This document shows positions 8,752 through 16,665 of a DNA stretch of 31,773 bases, one piece after another. Positions within the stretch are counted from its first letter, which is position 1. The number at the start of each line of letters is the position of its first letter. Source of the DNA: an uncultured Succinivibrio sp. (GTDB taxonomy: Bacteria; Pseudomonadota; Gammaproteobacteria; Enterobacterales; Succinivibrionaceae); the NCBI GenBank assembly GCA_934218695.1, contig CAKQDA010000020.1, positions 1-31,773 on the forward strand. Direction: 5' to 3'. Both the position numbers and the translations under genes were made by a program. The notes beneath the pieces were generated by a model that saw only the letters and a program-made list of their open reading frames with translations, did no database searches and was not told the DNA's origin.

Positions 8752-9411
8752 ATGAATCACGAAGTTTCAAATACCGCTTTAAAGACTATCAATACTGTTA
8801 TGATGTGGTTATTCTGCCTGACCGTTTTAATGTTAATTGTACCTTGGCAGGCTGTATCAACAGAATTTGCTGACCGTATTGAATCCAATAAGATCTTTTT
8901 ATATTTCGCTCTAATAATTGAAATTTCAAACTTCATTTCTCAGGCAGTTTTCTCAGTAAATACACTTTTACACAGAAAGAACAGCGTCAAGAGAATTCAG
9001 GAAAAAGTTGAAAAGGCTGTTGAGACTTTAGACTTTGCTGAACGCGCTCTATTACGTGAGTATGTATTACAGAGAAAGTCAGTTTTAACCTTACCTGTAA
9101 CAGAACCTACCGTTAGAAACCTGATTGACGACGGCGTGTTAAAGATTGTTAATGTTGTGGATGATGTAACAGCAAAAGCACAGATCATTATCTCTAAAGA
9201 AGCTCGTCCATATATCACCTACAAAGCAATCGGTTTAACCTTAGGTAAAATGAGCGAGGAGCAGATTTCACAGATTATGAACTCAAGACCTGATTATGCT
9301 AGAGAGAAAGCAATTCAGACCAACCGCGTATTCATCGGTTCACGTTCAGTAAATCAGTTGTACAAAGGCAATGATCCTAAGGACAAGCCAAGCAACGACG
9401 TAGCAGCTTAA
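8752..9411 (+). CDS. SieB-like superinfection-exclusion membrane protein
   Basis: The 219-residue product has two membrane segments near the N-terminus (about residues 15-32 and 48-68), then a charged helical linker with a segment resembling E-x-A-L-L-R-E-Y-V-L-Q and the pattern LPVTEPTVRNLIDDGVL, which recalls the C-terminal soluble domain of SieB-type proteins. SieB aborts infection by certain superinfecting phages at the membrane. The family call is by remembered resemblance, so moderate. I chose ATG 8752 because GGAG sits six bases upstream; an in-frame ATG at 8668 lacks a good ribosome site and would add 28 residues. The gene diverges from cas3 and ends in a strong terminator. Confidence 0.6.
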   Translation: MNHEVSNTALKTINTVMMWLFCLTVLMLIVPWQAVSTEFADRIESNKIFLYFALIIEISNFISQAVFSVNTLLHRKNSVKRIQEKVEKAVETLDFAERALLREYVLQRKSVLTLPVTEPTVRNLIDDGVLKIVNVVDDVTAKAQIIISKEARPYITYKAIGLTLGKMSEEQISQIMNSRPDYAREKAIQTNRVFIGSRSVNQLYKGNDPKDKPSNDVAA

Positions 9412-9429
9412 TATTCCATAATGTACTCC

Positions 9430-9459
9430 AAATAAGGTCCTAGAAATAGGACCTTATTT
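9430..9459 (+). terminator. intrinsic terminator of the SieB-like gene
   Basis: A perfect 13-bp stem, AAATAAGGTCCTA pairing with TAGGACCTTATTT around GAAA, ending in a T-rich 3' arm followed by GTTTG. It begins 18 bases after the stop codon. Confidence 0.8.
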
Positions 9460-9461
9460 GT

Positions 9462-9487
9462 TTGTACCTGCAAAACAGCAGGTACAA
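9462..9487. terminator. second hairpin in the convergent region
   Basis: A perfect 10-bp stem TTGTACCTGC/GCAGGTACAA with loop AAAACA lies between the converging SieB-like and mutT-like genes, just past the first hairpin. No T-run follows on either strand, so it may be an RNA-stabilising or backup stop structure for the minus-strand transcript. Confidence 0.45.
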
Positions 9488-9541
9488 CATCCTAAAGTTA
9501 AAAGACAATACTTTTGAGGTCTGTCATTTGCTTTGTCAGTA

Positions 9542-9943
9542 TTATGAACGATTTTTTGACAGGTAATCTTTTAGCTTATCAACTAAACCAAGATCAGCTG
9601 GTAACCATGCAACCGAGTCTAGAGAATACTTATCAAGCCACTTAGCAGCTTCATGCTCTAAAAGCTCCAATTTTCCTGAGACAACTGTACAGATATAGCA
9701 CTTCATTGATAGATGAAAGTTTGGGTAGTCATACTCTACAGTATCAAAGTATTCTATTACTTCAATTACGGTATCTAATTCTTCTTTAATCTCTCGTACG
9801 ATGGCGTTTTCTGGAGCTTCCCCCTGCTCTACTTTACCACCAGGGAATTCCCAGCCATCTTTGAACTCACCATAGCCACGCTGTGTAGCGAAGATCTTGT
9901 TGTCTTTAATAATGATTGCGGCAACTACGTTAATTGTTTTCAT
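9542..9943 (-). CDS. MutT-like Nudix hydrolase ((deoxy)nucleoside triphosphate pyrophosphohydrolase)
   Basis: Nudix hydrolases of this size (133 residues) split nucleoside triphosphates, including oxidised dGTP, to the monophosphate and pyrophosphate. The Nudix box is clear: G36, E42, then R50-E51-I52-x-E54-E55; the usual glycine after the EE pair is D57, a tolerated change in some members. N-terminal VVAAIIIKDNKIFATQR and WEFPGGKVE are typical of the MutT/CTP-pyrophosphohydrolase group. It follows the PLD-helicase gene by 27 bases on the same strand, so the two are probably cotranscribed, suggesting a shared job (nucleotide or defence-related) rather than simple housekeeping mutT. Substrate cannot be read from sequence. 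Confidence 0.85.
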   Translation of the reverse strand: MKTINVVAAIIIKDNKIFATQRGYGEFKDGWEFPGGKVEQGEAPENAIVREIKEELDTVIEVIEYFDTVEYDYPNFHLSMKCYICTVVSGKLELLEHEAAKWLDKYSLDSVAWLPADLGLVDKLKDYLSKNRS

Positions 9944-9970
9944 GCTTTTGATTATTCCAATTGTCTAAAG

Positions 9971-12937
9971 TTATTTGTTTACAATATAGTCAAAGATATC
10001 ATCACGGACAGGCTCTTCTAGTCTTAAGAAAAGCTGTACAGCTGGTATGGCTTTATCTTTGTCATTTTTCATGGTGATTTCTTTGGCACTATCTTCAATG
10101 AAATTCACCCTTCCTAGGTAATAAAACTCTTTAAAGGCATCTTTACTCTTTCCAAGAGTTTCATCAGAGAGTTTTACAGCTGAGTTATTCTTTCTTACAA
10201 AGAGTTCTATCTTTGTTTTAGTATCAGACTGTTCAAAAATTGGCTTTAACTCAGGAGAGCTTAATCTTCGGTTAGATTTTGATATCCAGGACATGACGCT
10301 GTGATTTAAGAACTCATCTTCATATTTGGTGCTTGAGCTGATGCTCTCATCTTTTTGGTAATTTACAAAGATAGGTAGAGTATTAGTTGTTTTATCGTAT
10401 CTATAACCGCCAATATTCTGAGCTACAACAGATTCAGACCAGTCTAATAAACGACATACATCAGCATAGCTATAGCGCTTATATAAGGAGAAGCCATCTT
10501 TACTTTGAGCATAATTCTTTTGGTAAAAATCTAAAGAGTACTCGACTAACTCTTCTAAGAACTCACAAAACTGACTGTTTTTGAGCATCTCCTTAAAAGA
10601 GTCGTCAACCTTTAAATCGTCACCATCTGTCCTTGCAAATCTGATATCTTCAATTGAGGATTTTGCAGTACCAGTGATGAAGTTATTAGACATGACATTA
10701 GATAAATTTACCTTTTGAATTTGAGTTAAAGCAATACCTTTATCAACTTCTAAGTGCTTTAAAAGATCGGTATAGTTACCTTTCAAGATCTCTTTTAAGA
10801 TTAAAAGTTCAGAATCTCGCTTTCCATTAGCAAAATGCTTTGAGACAAACTCTAGGTGCTTTGCCTGTAGTGGGGTTAAAGTACCTTTAAACTCTTTTTC
10901 GTACTTATCTAAGAAATTGTAATAAGAACCTAAACTGCTTCTGAAAATACATTGAACATCCATCTGACCATACTTTTCAAAATCAGATAATTTTGGAATT
11001 CTACCTAGCTTATGCTTTAACGCTTCATAGTTATCTCTAATGAGTTTAACTGCTGAGAAATTGGATGTATCAATTGAAGCGAAGATCTTGCTCTTTGCAA
11101 TTTCATCAAAGTGAATGGTAGATGCTCCGGGGATGATGCGTTCACCTTCTTGTACATAGCGGCGCAGGTTCTCTTTGTCATAGCTTCTATCGCCTGATAG
11201 AGCCATAGGGATCATATAATTGTTCTGGTGATTTCCAATAAAATCCAAAATCACCACAAACTCTTTATCTATGTATTTACGAAGACCTCTACCTAACTGC
11301 TGTACAAAGACGATAGGTGACTGTGTAGGACGTAGCATTACAACCTGATTTACCTTGGGGATATCCACACCCTCGTTAAAGATATCCACAGAAAAGATGT
11401 AGTCTATGTAGTCACTACATGATTTGTCAGCTTCTATTCTGCGTACAGCATCATCTCTTACTGACTGTTTATCCTCACCTGTTAGAACTAAAGTTCTAAA
11501 ACGACCTGATCTGTTGAATATGTCTGATAGTTCTTTTGCGATATCTTTTCTTGAGCAGAAGATAAGTCCTCTTGGCTTATCGCCTGAGTATGAGTAGAAC
11601 TCCATCTGATCCATGATAAATGAAACTCTTTTTTCAGAGCATAAGAGATTAAAGTCACTTAACTCTAATTTCTCGTAATTTACATCCACAAGATCAGTGA
11701 TGCCGAAATAGTGAAAAGGACATAAGAAATCATGCTCTAGAGCCTGTTGCAGTCTGATTTCATAAGCAATGTTGTGATCAAAAATTGAGAAAATATCAAT
11801 ATCATCAGAACGCTCAGGAGATGCTGTCATGCCTAGATACAAAATAGTAGGCTTAAAGTAGTTCATGATCTTGTCATAACTGCTAGCACCAGCATGATGA
11901 GCTTCATCGATTACTATTACATCAAATTCATCTTGTCTAAACTTATGCAGGTACTCTTCTTTACAGATGGTCTGCATAGTCGTGAAGATAAAATCAGCAT
12001 TCTCTATATCTTTTTGAGTACCTGAGAGTAGAGCTGTTGTCTTGGTGTTGTTAAAGACGATGTCATAGCTTTTCATGGCCTGCTTGGCGATCTGCTCACG
12101 ATGAACAATAAACAGCGCCTTTTTTGCTTTTAACTCACGTACAGCAAAAGCAGAAGCATAGGTTTTACCGGTACCTGTAGCTGAGATTAAAAGTGCTTTC
12201 TTTTCCCCTTTTGCAATCAGAGCTTTTAGTGAGTCGATAAACTCAGACTGCATTCGATTTGGCTTTAAGCTATATGTTTCTAAAGAAAGCTCTTTAGTTG
12301 CAAGTGCAGCCTTTTTCTGAGCTTTTACTATCTTGTAACTTTCTTCATAAACAGACTTATAGTCATCATAAAGCTTGGAGTTTTCACTGTTCCATAAAGA
12401 GTTGAACTCATGCAAAACGTCTTTTACGAATTTTTCGTTCTCTTTTGAATCTAACCTTGTGTTCCACTCTTTGTTATAGGTAAGCGCGCTCTGAGTTAAA
12501 TTTGATGAGCCAATAATAATTTGATAGCTCTCGTCCTTTTTAAAGATATAACCTTTGGTATGAAAGCCAGAATGCTCACGAACTTTTGCATTAGCTGTGA
12601 TGTACATCTTTAAAGTGATGTTTTTAAACTTTGATAGTTTCTCTAAAGCTCTAGGTTCACTAAAGGTCAGGTAGTCAGTTGTCAGAATTTGACCTTTGAT
12701 AGCTCTGTTTTCAAGATCTTTTAAGACGGGTAATAATGGCTCAATACCACTTGAGGTAATGAATGCAACGCTTATGTAAAAGCAGTCACACTTTTTAAGA
12801 CCATCTTCTATTGAGGATAAGACCTTTTTGCCGTACTCAGGATCGTTACTTACAAACTCACTTTTAAAAGCAAGTGCTCCTTGTTCTGTTAAGGCACTAA
12901 AAGAGTATTTTTGAAACTGTGTGGTCTTGTTATCCAT
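9971..12937 (-). CDS. PLD-nuclease / DEAH helicase / DUF3427 protein
   Basis: A 988-residue fusion. Residues about 30-190 form a phospholipase-D-like domain with a single HxK motif (H126-T-K128) followed by GSSNLT at 143-148, the pattern of PLD-family nucleases that work as dimers. Residues about 225-570 form a superfamily 2 helicase: SATGTGKT 252-259, DEAH 344-347, TAS 371-373, VDIFNEGVDIP near 517-527 and QQLGRGLR 546-553. The rest corresponds to the DUF3427-type C-terminal region. The family is annotated as a DNA/RNA helicase of unclear role; PLD plus helicase is a common architecture in restriction and antiphage proteins, so a defence role is a fair inference given CRISPR-Cas and a SieB-like gene nearby. 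Cotranscribed with the downstream Nudix gene. Confidence 0.85.
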   Translation of the reverse strand: MDNKTTQFQKYSFSALTEQGALAFKSEFVSNDPEYGKKVLSSIEDGLKKCDCFYISVAFITSSGIEPLLPVLKDLENRAIKGQILTTDYLTFSEPRALEKLSKFKNITLKMYITANAKVREHSGFHTKGYIFKKDESYQIIIGSSNLTQSALTYNKEWNTRLDSKENEKFVKDVLHEFNSLWNSENSKLYDDYKSVYEESYKIVKAQKKAALATKELSLETYSLKPNRMQSEFIDSLKALIAKGEKKALLISATGTGKTYASAFAVRELKAKKALFIVHREQIAKQAMKSYDIVFNNTKTTALLSGTQKDIENADFIFTTMQTICKEEYLHKFRQDEFDVIVIDEAHHAGASSYDKIMNYFKPTILYLGMTASPERSDDIDIFSIFDHNIAYEIRLQQALEHDFLCPFHYFGITDLVDVNYEKLELSDFNLLCSEKRVSFIMDQMEFYSYSGDKPRGLIFCSRKDIAKELSDIFNRSGRFRTLVLTGEDKQSVRDDAVRRIEADKSCSDYIDYIFSVDIFNEGVDIPKVNQVVMLRPTQSPIVFVQQLGRGLRKYIDKEFVVILDFIGNHQNNYMIPMALSGDRSYDKENLRRYVQEGERIIPGASTIHFDEIAKSKIFASIDTSNFSAVKLIRDNYEALKHKLGRIPKLSDFEKYGQMDVQCIFRSSLGSYYNFLDKYEKEFKGTLTPLQAKHLEFVSKHFANGKRDSELLILKEILKGNYTDLLKHLEVDKGIALTQIQKVNLSNVMSNNFITGTAKSSIEDIRFARTDGDDLKVDDSFKEMLKNSQFCEFLEELVEYSLDFYQKNYAQSKDGFSLYKRYSYADVCRLLDWSESVVAQNIGGYRYDKTTNTLPIFVNYQKDESISSSTKYEDEFLNHSVMSWISKSNRRLSSPELKPIFEQSDTKTKIELFVRKNNSAVKLSDETLGKSKDAFKEFYYLGRVNFIEDSAKEITMKNDKDKAIPAVQLFLRLEEPVRDDIFDYIVNK

Positions 12938-12958
12938 GCGCTACTACCTCTTGTCCAG

Positions 12959-12986
12959 AGTATAGCAGCCTTAAATTTTTTGACCA
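12959..12986 (-). promoter_or_regulatory. sigma-70-type promoter for the PLD-helicase/mutT-like pair
   Basis: On the minus strand TGGTCA (12986-12981) and TATACT (12964-12959) are separated by 16 bp, a good match to the -35/-10 pattern, ending 21 bases upstream of the start codon at 12937. Reasonable but unproven. Confidence 0.5.
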
Positions 12987-13010
12987 GTTCTTGAGGGGTA
13001 CTTTTATGAA

Positions 13011-13046
13011 AAAGCACCTTTCCACATCTCTGTGAAAAAGTGCTTA
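13011..13046 (-). terminator. intrinsic terminator of glpX
   Basis: On the minus strand AAGCAC and GTGCTT close an imperfect stem whose inner part pairs CACA with TGTG, followed by TTTTT. It lies about 35 bases past the glpX stop and just upstream of the helicase promoter. Confidence 0.7.
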
Positions 13047-13078
13047 AAAATGAATCTTTGAAAGATTAGGTTATAGGA

Positions 13079-14068
13079 TTAGTACTCAATAGTACTCATC
13101 TTTGAAAGCTTCTTGCGATCATGCCATGCTTCAATAAAACGGACAGTACCGGTTCTGCCGCGTGAACACATTGATGATGTCAGAGCAAATCCACCTCTGT
13201 AGTGAACACCGTCTAAGAGCTCACCTGGAGTTACACCTGTAGCAGAGAAGAAACACTGATCGGTGGTTACAAGCTCGTCAATTGAACGGATTGCCTTTAA
13301 ATCAAAACCGTCTTTGATGATAGCTTCGCGCTCTTCTTCTGTCTTAGGCTTTAATCTTGTGAGCATCTGAGCACCGGTACCCTTTAGGGCACAGGCTGTT
13401 ACAACAGCTTCAGGAGTTCCGCCGACACCTACTAACATATCGATATCTGAACGAGGGTCGATAGTCATCAGAGCACCTGCAATATCACCATCTGAGTGAA
13501 CCATTACACGGGCGCCTGCAGCATGGATCTGATTAATTAACTCAGCATGACGTGGCTTATCCAGTACGAAAACCTTTAACTCGCCCACTCTCTTACCTAA
13601 GGCTTTTGCCACTTTCTCAAGATTATCCTTAATAGGTGCATCAAGATCGATAACAGAGGCAGCTTCAGGGCCTACAGCCATCTTTTCGCAGTAGTAGCTG
13701 TGACCTGGATTGAACATTGTTCCCTTCAGAGCGATACCAACTGCAGCGATACCATTTGGTCTTCCACCTGCAACACATGAAGTTCCGTCGATAGGATCAA
13801 CAGCGATATCAAACTCAAGTCCGTCACCGAAACCTACCTTTTCACCTGTGTATAACATTGGAGCATCATCTTTTTCGCCTTCGCCGATTACGATGGTTCC
13901 TTTGATATGCAGACTCTGGAATGCAATACGCATTGCATCTACAGCTGCTCTATCAACAAGCTCTTTATCACCAAGACCTGTAAATCTTGCTGAAGCCAAA
14001 GCGGCAGCTTCTGTTACACGAACTAAATCAAGAGCGATATTCTTATCGGCTAAATGTTGTTGCATCAT
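13079..14068 (-). CDS. glpX: fructose-1,6-bisphosphatase class II (GlpX)
   Basis: GlpX hydrolyses fructose 1,6-bisphosphate to fructose 6-phosphate, the committed gluconeogenic step, in the cytosol. The 329-residue protein has the metal/phosphate motifs IGEGEKDDAPM (61-71) and AVDPIDGTS (89-97, with S where T is more common), followed by AGGRPNG, plus MVHSDGDIAGAL and GVGGTPEAVV. Length is typical (about 320-336). Two consecutive ATG codons exist (14068 and 14065); the AGAGG ribosome site is better spaced for the second. Monocistronic with its own terminator. A gene of central metabolism between the defence and phosphate regions. Confidence 0.95.
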   Translation of the reverse strand: MMQQHLADKNIALDLVRVTEAAALASARFTGLGDKELVDRAAVDAMRIAFQSLHIKGTIVIGEGEKDDAPMLYTGEKVGFGDGLEFDIAVDPIDGTSCVAGGRPNGIAAVGIALKGTMFNPGHSYYCEKMAVGPEAASVIDLDAPIKDNLEKVAKALGKRVGELKVFVLDKPRHAELINQIHAAGARVMVHSDGDIAGALMTIDPRSDIDMLVGVGGTPEAVVTACALKGTGAQMLTRLKPKTEEEREAIIKDGFDLKAIRSIDELVTTDQCFFSATGVTPGELLDGVHYRGGFALTSSMCSRGRTGTVRFIEAWHDRKKLSKMSTIEY

Positions 14069-14088
14069 TACCTCTAAACTTCATGAAG

Positions 14089-14103
14089 TGCACAAAACGT
14101 GCA
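14089..14103. promoter_or_regulatory. inverted repeat in the glpX 5' region
   Basis: TGCAC-AAAAC-GTGCA, about 20 bp upstream of the glpX start, would fall in the leader of the mRNA. It could be an operator or a small RNA stem near the ribosome site. Confidence 0.3.
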
Positions 14104-14125
14104 TTTGTGTGCGGATTTTCGATTC

Positions 14126-14138
14126 GTGTATGATACAC
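14126..14138. promoter_or_regulatory. perfect palindrome over the likely glpX promoter
   Basis: GTGTAT-G-ATACAC is a perfect 13-bp inverted repeat. On the minus strand it contains TATCAT, a plausible -10 hexamer for glpX, so a protein bound here would occlude the promoter. The regulator is unknown. Confidence 0.35.
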
Positions 14139-14287
14139 CGTTATTAAGAATTATTAAAAACAAATCGTAAAAATCATGTTGAAAAAACAGAAGTGACTTT
14201 TACAAAGAAGATTAAGCCAAGCGTATAGGTATCATTAGTCCCTATAAATTTCAACTTTTCAGTAAATGACAAGGCACCTCAACACAA

Positions 14288-14365
14288 TTTTTAACACCTA
14301 AAATTGGCTATTTCATACATTTTTTAACACCTGTTTTAGTGCTAAAACTACATTTTTTCACATCT
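14288..14365. repeat. three 33-bp-spaced copies of a 12-bp element
   Basis: TTTTTAACACCT at 14288-14299 and 14321-14332 are identical; TTTTTCACATCT at 14354-14365 differs at two bases. The starts are exactly 33 bp apart, i.e. three helical turns, and the first two units also share TACAT at their ends. The regular phase suggests protein binding on one face of the helix or a decayed tandem duplication. Confidence 0.5.
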
Positions 14366-14479
14366 ACTAATTATTCATATACTTGATTTATTTATAAATC
14401 AATATGTTAAGTTTTACTCACAAAATTAAGATACAATGACACATGATCTTACTTACATGAGGCAAACCAAAGATAACCG

Positions 14480-14910
14480 ATGCCAGCTTATAATGAAGCA
14501 TATCTAGATGAAGTTGTAGAAACTCAAGGAAAGTTATTTGCATACATTGCTTACGATTTTCCTGACATGGATACCAAAGACTTCATTGAAAGCTTATGAA
14601 GAGTAAAACACGTCACTACATTGATGTTTCTCAAGCCTATGTAAGTACTAAAAATTACCTGGAGCTTTTTGAATACTTCTGTTAGGTTGATAAGTATCAA
14701 CTAAAGAAAGGTAAAGCATTAGGTGTTTTTATACCTGATTGGATAGGTAGATTTTATGCTTACTATCAATGGAAATATGATCTTCCTAGTGCTGAGCTAT
14801 TAAAAATCGTTCCTTTAGACTTTCTTAAAAGGTCATTTTATGGTCTGCAAGATCTTGAGATAGAGCTTGCTGCAGCAAGGGTTCATGACCATTTAAAAGA
14901 GCAGAAATAA
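14480..14910 (+). pseudogene. broken small gene of unknown family
   Basis: An ORF beginning with ATG 14480 (MPAYNEAYLDEVVE...) is cut by TGA at 14597-14599; the reading continues from an overlapping ATG (14596) in another frame (MKSKTRHYIDVSQAYVS...), is interrupted by TAG at 14683-14685, then stays open (VDKYQLKKGKALGVF...) to TAA at 14908. Joined, it would encode about 143 residues, acidic at the N-terminus, with aromatic-rich WIGRFYAYYQWKYDLPS in the second half. The continuity of sensible coding across two lesions argues for a recently inactivated gene. I do not recognise the family. Sequencing error could explain one lesion but less easily both. Confidence 0.6.
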
Positions 14911-14932
14911 AGACTTCTCAAAAGTGAAATTC

Positions 14933-15005
14933 AAAAAGCTCACCTTCTACATTAGACTCAATCAATTCTGTGATCGGATCTTGTGATGCAGAAAGTGAGC
15001 TTTTT
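14933..15005 (-). terminator. large hairpin terminating the pst-pho operon
   Basis: AAAAAGCTCAC (14933-14943) pairs perfectly with GTGAGCTTTTT (14995-15005), and pairing continues inward with few mismatches to give about 18 of 21 matched positions around a loop of about 31 bases. It begins one base after the phoR stop and ends in TTTTT on the minus strand; it could serve the plus-strand pseudogene too. The long loop is unusual for a plain terminator. Confidence 0.7.
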
Positions 15006-15006
15006 A

Positions 15007-16665
15007 CTAAGCCATTTCAAAGGCAAGAGTAAAGGTTGTGCCTTCACCTAATTTTGAATCAACATCGATAGAGCCATGACACTCTTCAACGATGTGTTTT
15101 ACGATAGTAAGACCTAAACCTGTACTGTCTTTATTGGAGTGACTTCTGTCAACACAGAAAAATCTTTCAAAGATTCTGTCCTGATCTTCTTTTGGAATAC
15201 CAATACCGGTATCTTTGACAACTATAAAGAACTTGTGCTCCTGCCTGAAGATCTTGCAGTTAACAATACCATTTTCTTTGTTGTATTTAATAGCATTATC
15301 AATTAAGTTGTAGAGAATTTCAGACATATATCTGCGTACGAAATTCATCTCCAGATCTTCACTATCAAGCACAAGGGTTACACCCTTTTTAGAAGCTTTC
15401 TCTTTTAGAGAATCTACTACACTTTCAGAGAGTGACTTTAAGTTTATATGCTCACTTTGTGCTTTTACGCCTGATTCAACCTTTGATAAGAACATGATGT
15501 CGTTTATCATGTTCAACAAAGCCTGACCTTCTGAGCGGATCTTTTTACCAAAGTTCTGTAAATCATCAGGACGTACAATTCCGTTCTCGATAAGCTCAGC
15601 TCTGCCGATAATTGACTGCAGAGGTGTCTTCAGCTCATGAGAAACATTTGAGGCAAATTCCTGACGTTGCATCTGCAACTGCTTAGCTTTAGTAATATCA
15701 ACTAATAAGAGTACGAAACCTACTAATTTGTCGTTTTCAGAAATCTTATTGAAAATGAGTTTGTAATACTTACCTGATAACTCAATATCCTGCTTTACAC
15801 TCTCAATCTCTTCTCTTTTTTCAAAGATTGAACAGAAGATTGGAGATCGGTTTATGTTAAGCAGGCTCTCACCCTTGTATTTTTCAGGCTCATCAATATT
15901 GAAAATAGACTGCGCGCTCTGATTTATCAGAATAACCTCACCTTTCTTGTTTAAAAAGATGATGCCCTCAGACATATAGGAGGTCATAACTTTAATCTGG
16001 GAATGAGCCGCAGTTACCTTACGCAGAAGCTTCTTGATGCGGTGCTGATGGGAGTCAATTCTCTCTAAAAAAGGCTTTAATTCATCATAAACCACGTTCT
16101 CTGTCGGATTGTTAAGATCAATCGTATTGATTGGGCTTACAATCTTTGCAGAGAGTTTTTTAGCAAGAATTACTGATACTGCAATTGCAAGCAGCAGAAT
16201 GATGAATAAATGCAGACCTAACGATAATGCCTGGGAAAAGATGTTCTCGGTGGTGTAGGCACAGCGCAGCACGTCACCGGAGTTCAGCCTTACAGCATAG
16301 TAGACAGTTCTCTGACCCAAGGTTGAAGAATATCTGTATACCCTGCTTTTACCTGTTTTCTCTGCCTGTATGAACTCGTCTCTGTCAGAATGATTCTCTA
16401 ATGTTGAAGGATCAACCTTAGAGTCATAATAAACATGTCCGTCCTTATGAATAAGATTTACTCTGTAATCATCAATTTCAAGCAGAGTCAAATCTAGAGA
16501 CGGATTATTGTTTATGGCATTTTCAAGTTTGGTTGTAAAAGAAATAAGATCATCACTATCAGCCTTTATAAGCTGATAGGATGAAATAACAAGTGATGCT
16601 CCAAGTCCTAAAATTAAAACAATTATGGTTGTAAAAAAAACGGAGCGAAAGATCCTCGAAATCAT
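15007..16665 (-). CDS. phoR: phosphate regulon sensor histidine kinase PhoR
   Basis: PhoR senses phosphate status through the Pst transporter and PhoU, and phosphorylates PhoB. The 552-residue protein has a membrane helix at about 9-29, an extracytoplasmic sensor region of about 115 residues, a second helix at about 150-168, a PAS-like segment at about 225-325, the HisKA box FASNVSHELKTPLQ with H343, and ATPase motifs NLIDNAIKYN, DTGIGIPKEDQDRIFERFF and STGLGLTIV. The large periplasmic domain is unlike E. coli PhoR (431 residues, almost no periplasmic loop) and more like PhoR/VicK-type kinases of other phyla. Its ATG overlaps the phoB stop (ATGA). Pairing with PhoB by position makes the assignment firm. 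Confidence 0.88.
   Translation of the reverse strand: MISRIFRSVFFTTIIVLILGLGASLVISSYQLIKADSDDLISFTTKLENAINNNPSLDLTLLEIDDYRVNLIHKDGHVYYDSKVDPSTLENHSDRDEFIQAEKTGKSRVYRYSSTLGQRTVYYAVRLNSGDVLRCAYTTENIFSQALSLGLHLFIILLLAIAVSVILAKKLSAKIVSPINTIDLNNPTENVVYDELKPFLERIDSHQHRIKKLLRKVTAAHSQIKVMTSYMSEGIIFLNKKGEVILINQSAQSIFNIDEPEKYKGESLLNINRSPIFCSIFEKREEIESVKQDIELSGKYYKLIFNKISENDKLVGFVLLLVDITKAKQLQMQRQEFASNVSHELKTPLQSIIGRAELIENGIVRPDDLQNFGKKIRSEGQALLNMINDIMFLSKVESGVKAQSEHINLKSLSESVVDSLKEKASKKGVTLVLDSEDLEMNFVRRYMSEILYNLIDNAIKYNKENGIVNCKIFRQEHKFFIVVKDTGIGIPKEDQDRIFERFFCVDRSHSNKDSTGLGLTIVKHIVEECHGSIDVDSKLGEGTTFTLAFEMA

Larger units (their letters stand above)
14069..14479. other. non-coding region upstream of glpX with several repeats
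   Basis: No credible gene. The glpX 5' region has two inverted repeats (14089-14103 and 14126-14138), a 33-bp periodic repeat follows (14288-14365), and an 8-bp-armed palindrome TTGATTTA/TAAATCAA occupies 14383-14402 ahead of the broken plus-strand gene. It likely contains promoters for both directions. Confidence 0.45.

Noticed and set aside
13710..14147. 145-residue plus-strand ORF opposite glpX
   Set aside because: Lies antisense to the strongly conserved GlpX frame; its Ser/Pro-rich translation is what the reverse of that codon usage yields.
14933..15005. Inverted repeat as a complete insertion sequence or MITE
   Set aside because: No transposase and no target-site duplication visible; directly after phoR and ending in TTTTT it is more simply a terminator, though the MITE idea is kept as a check.
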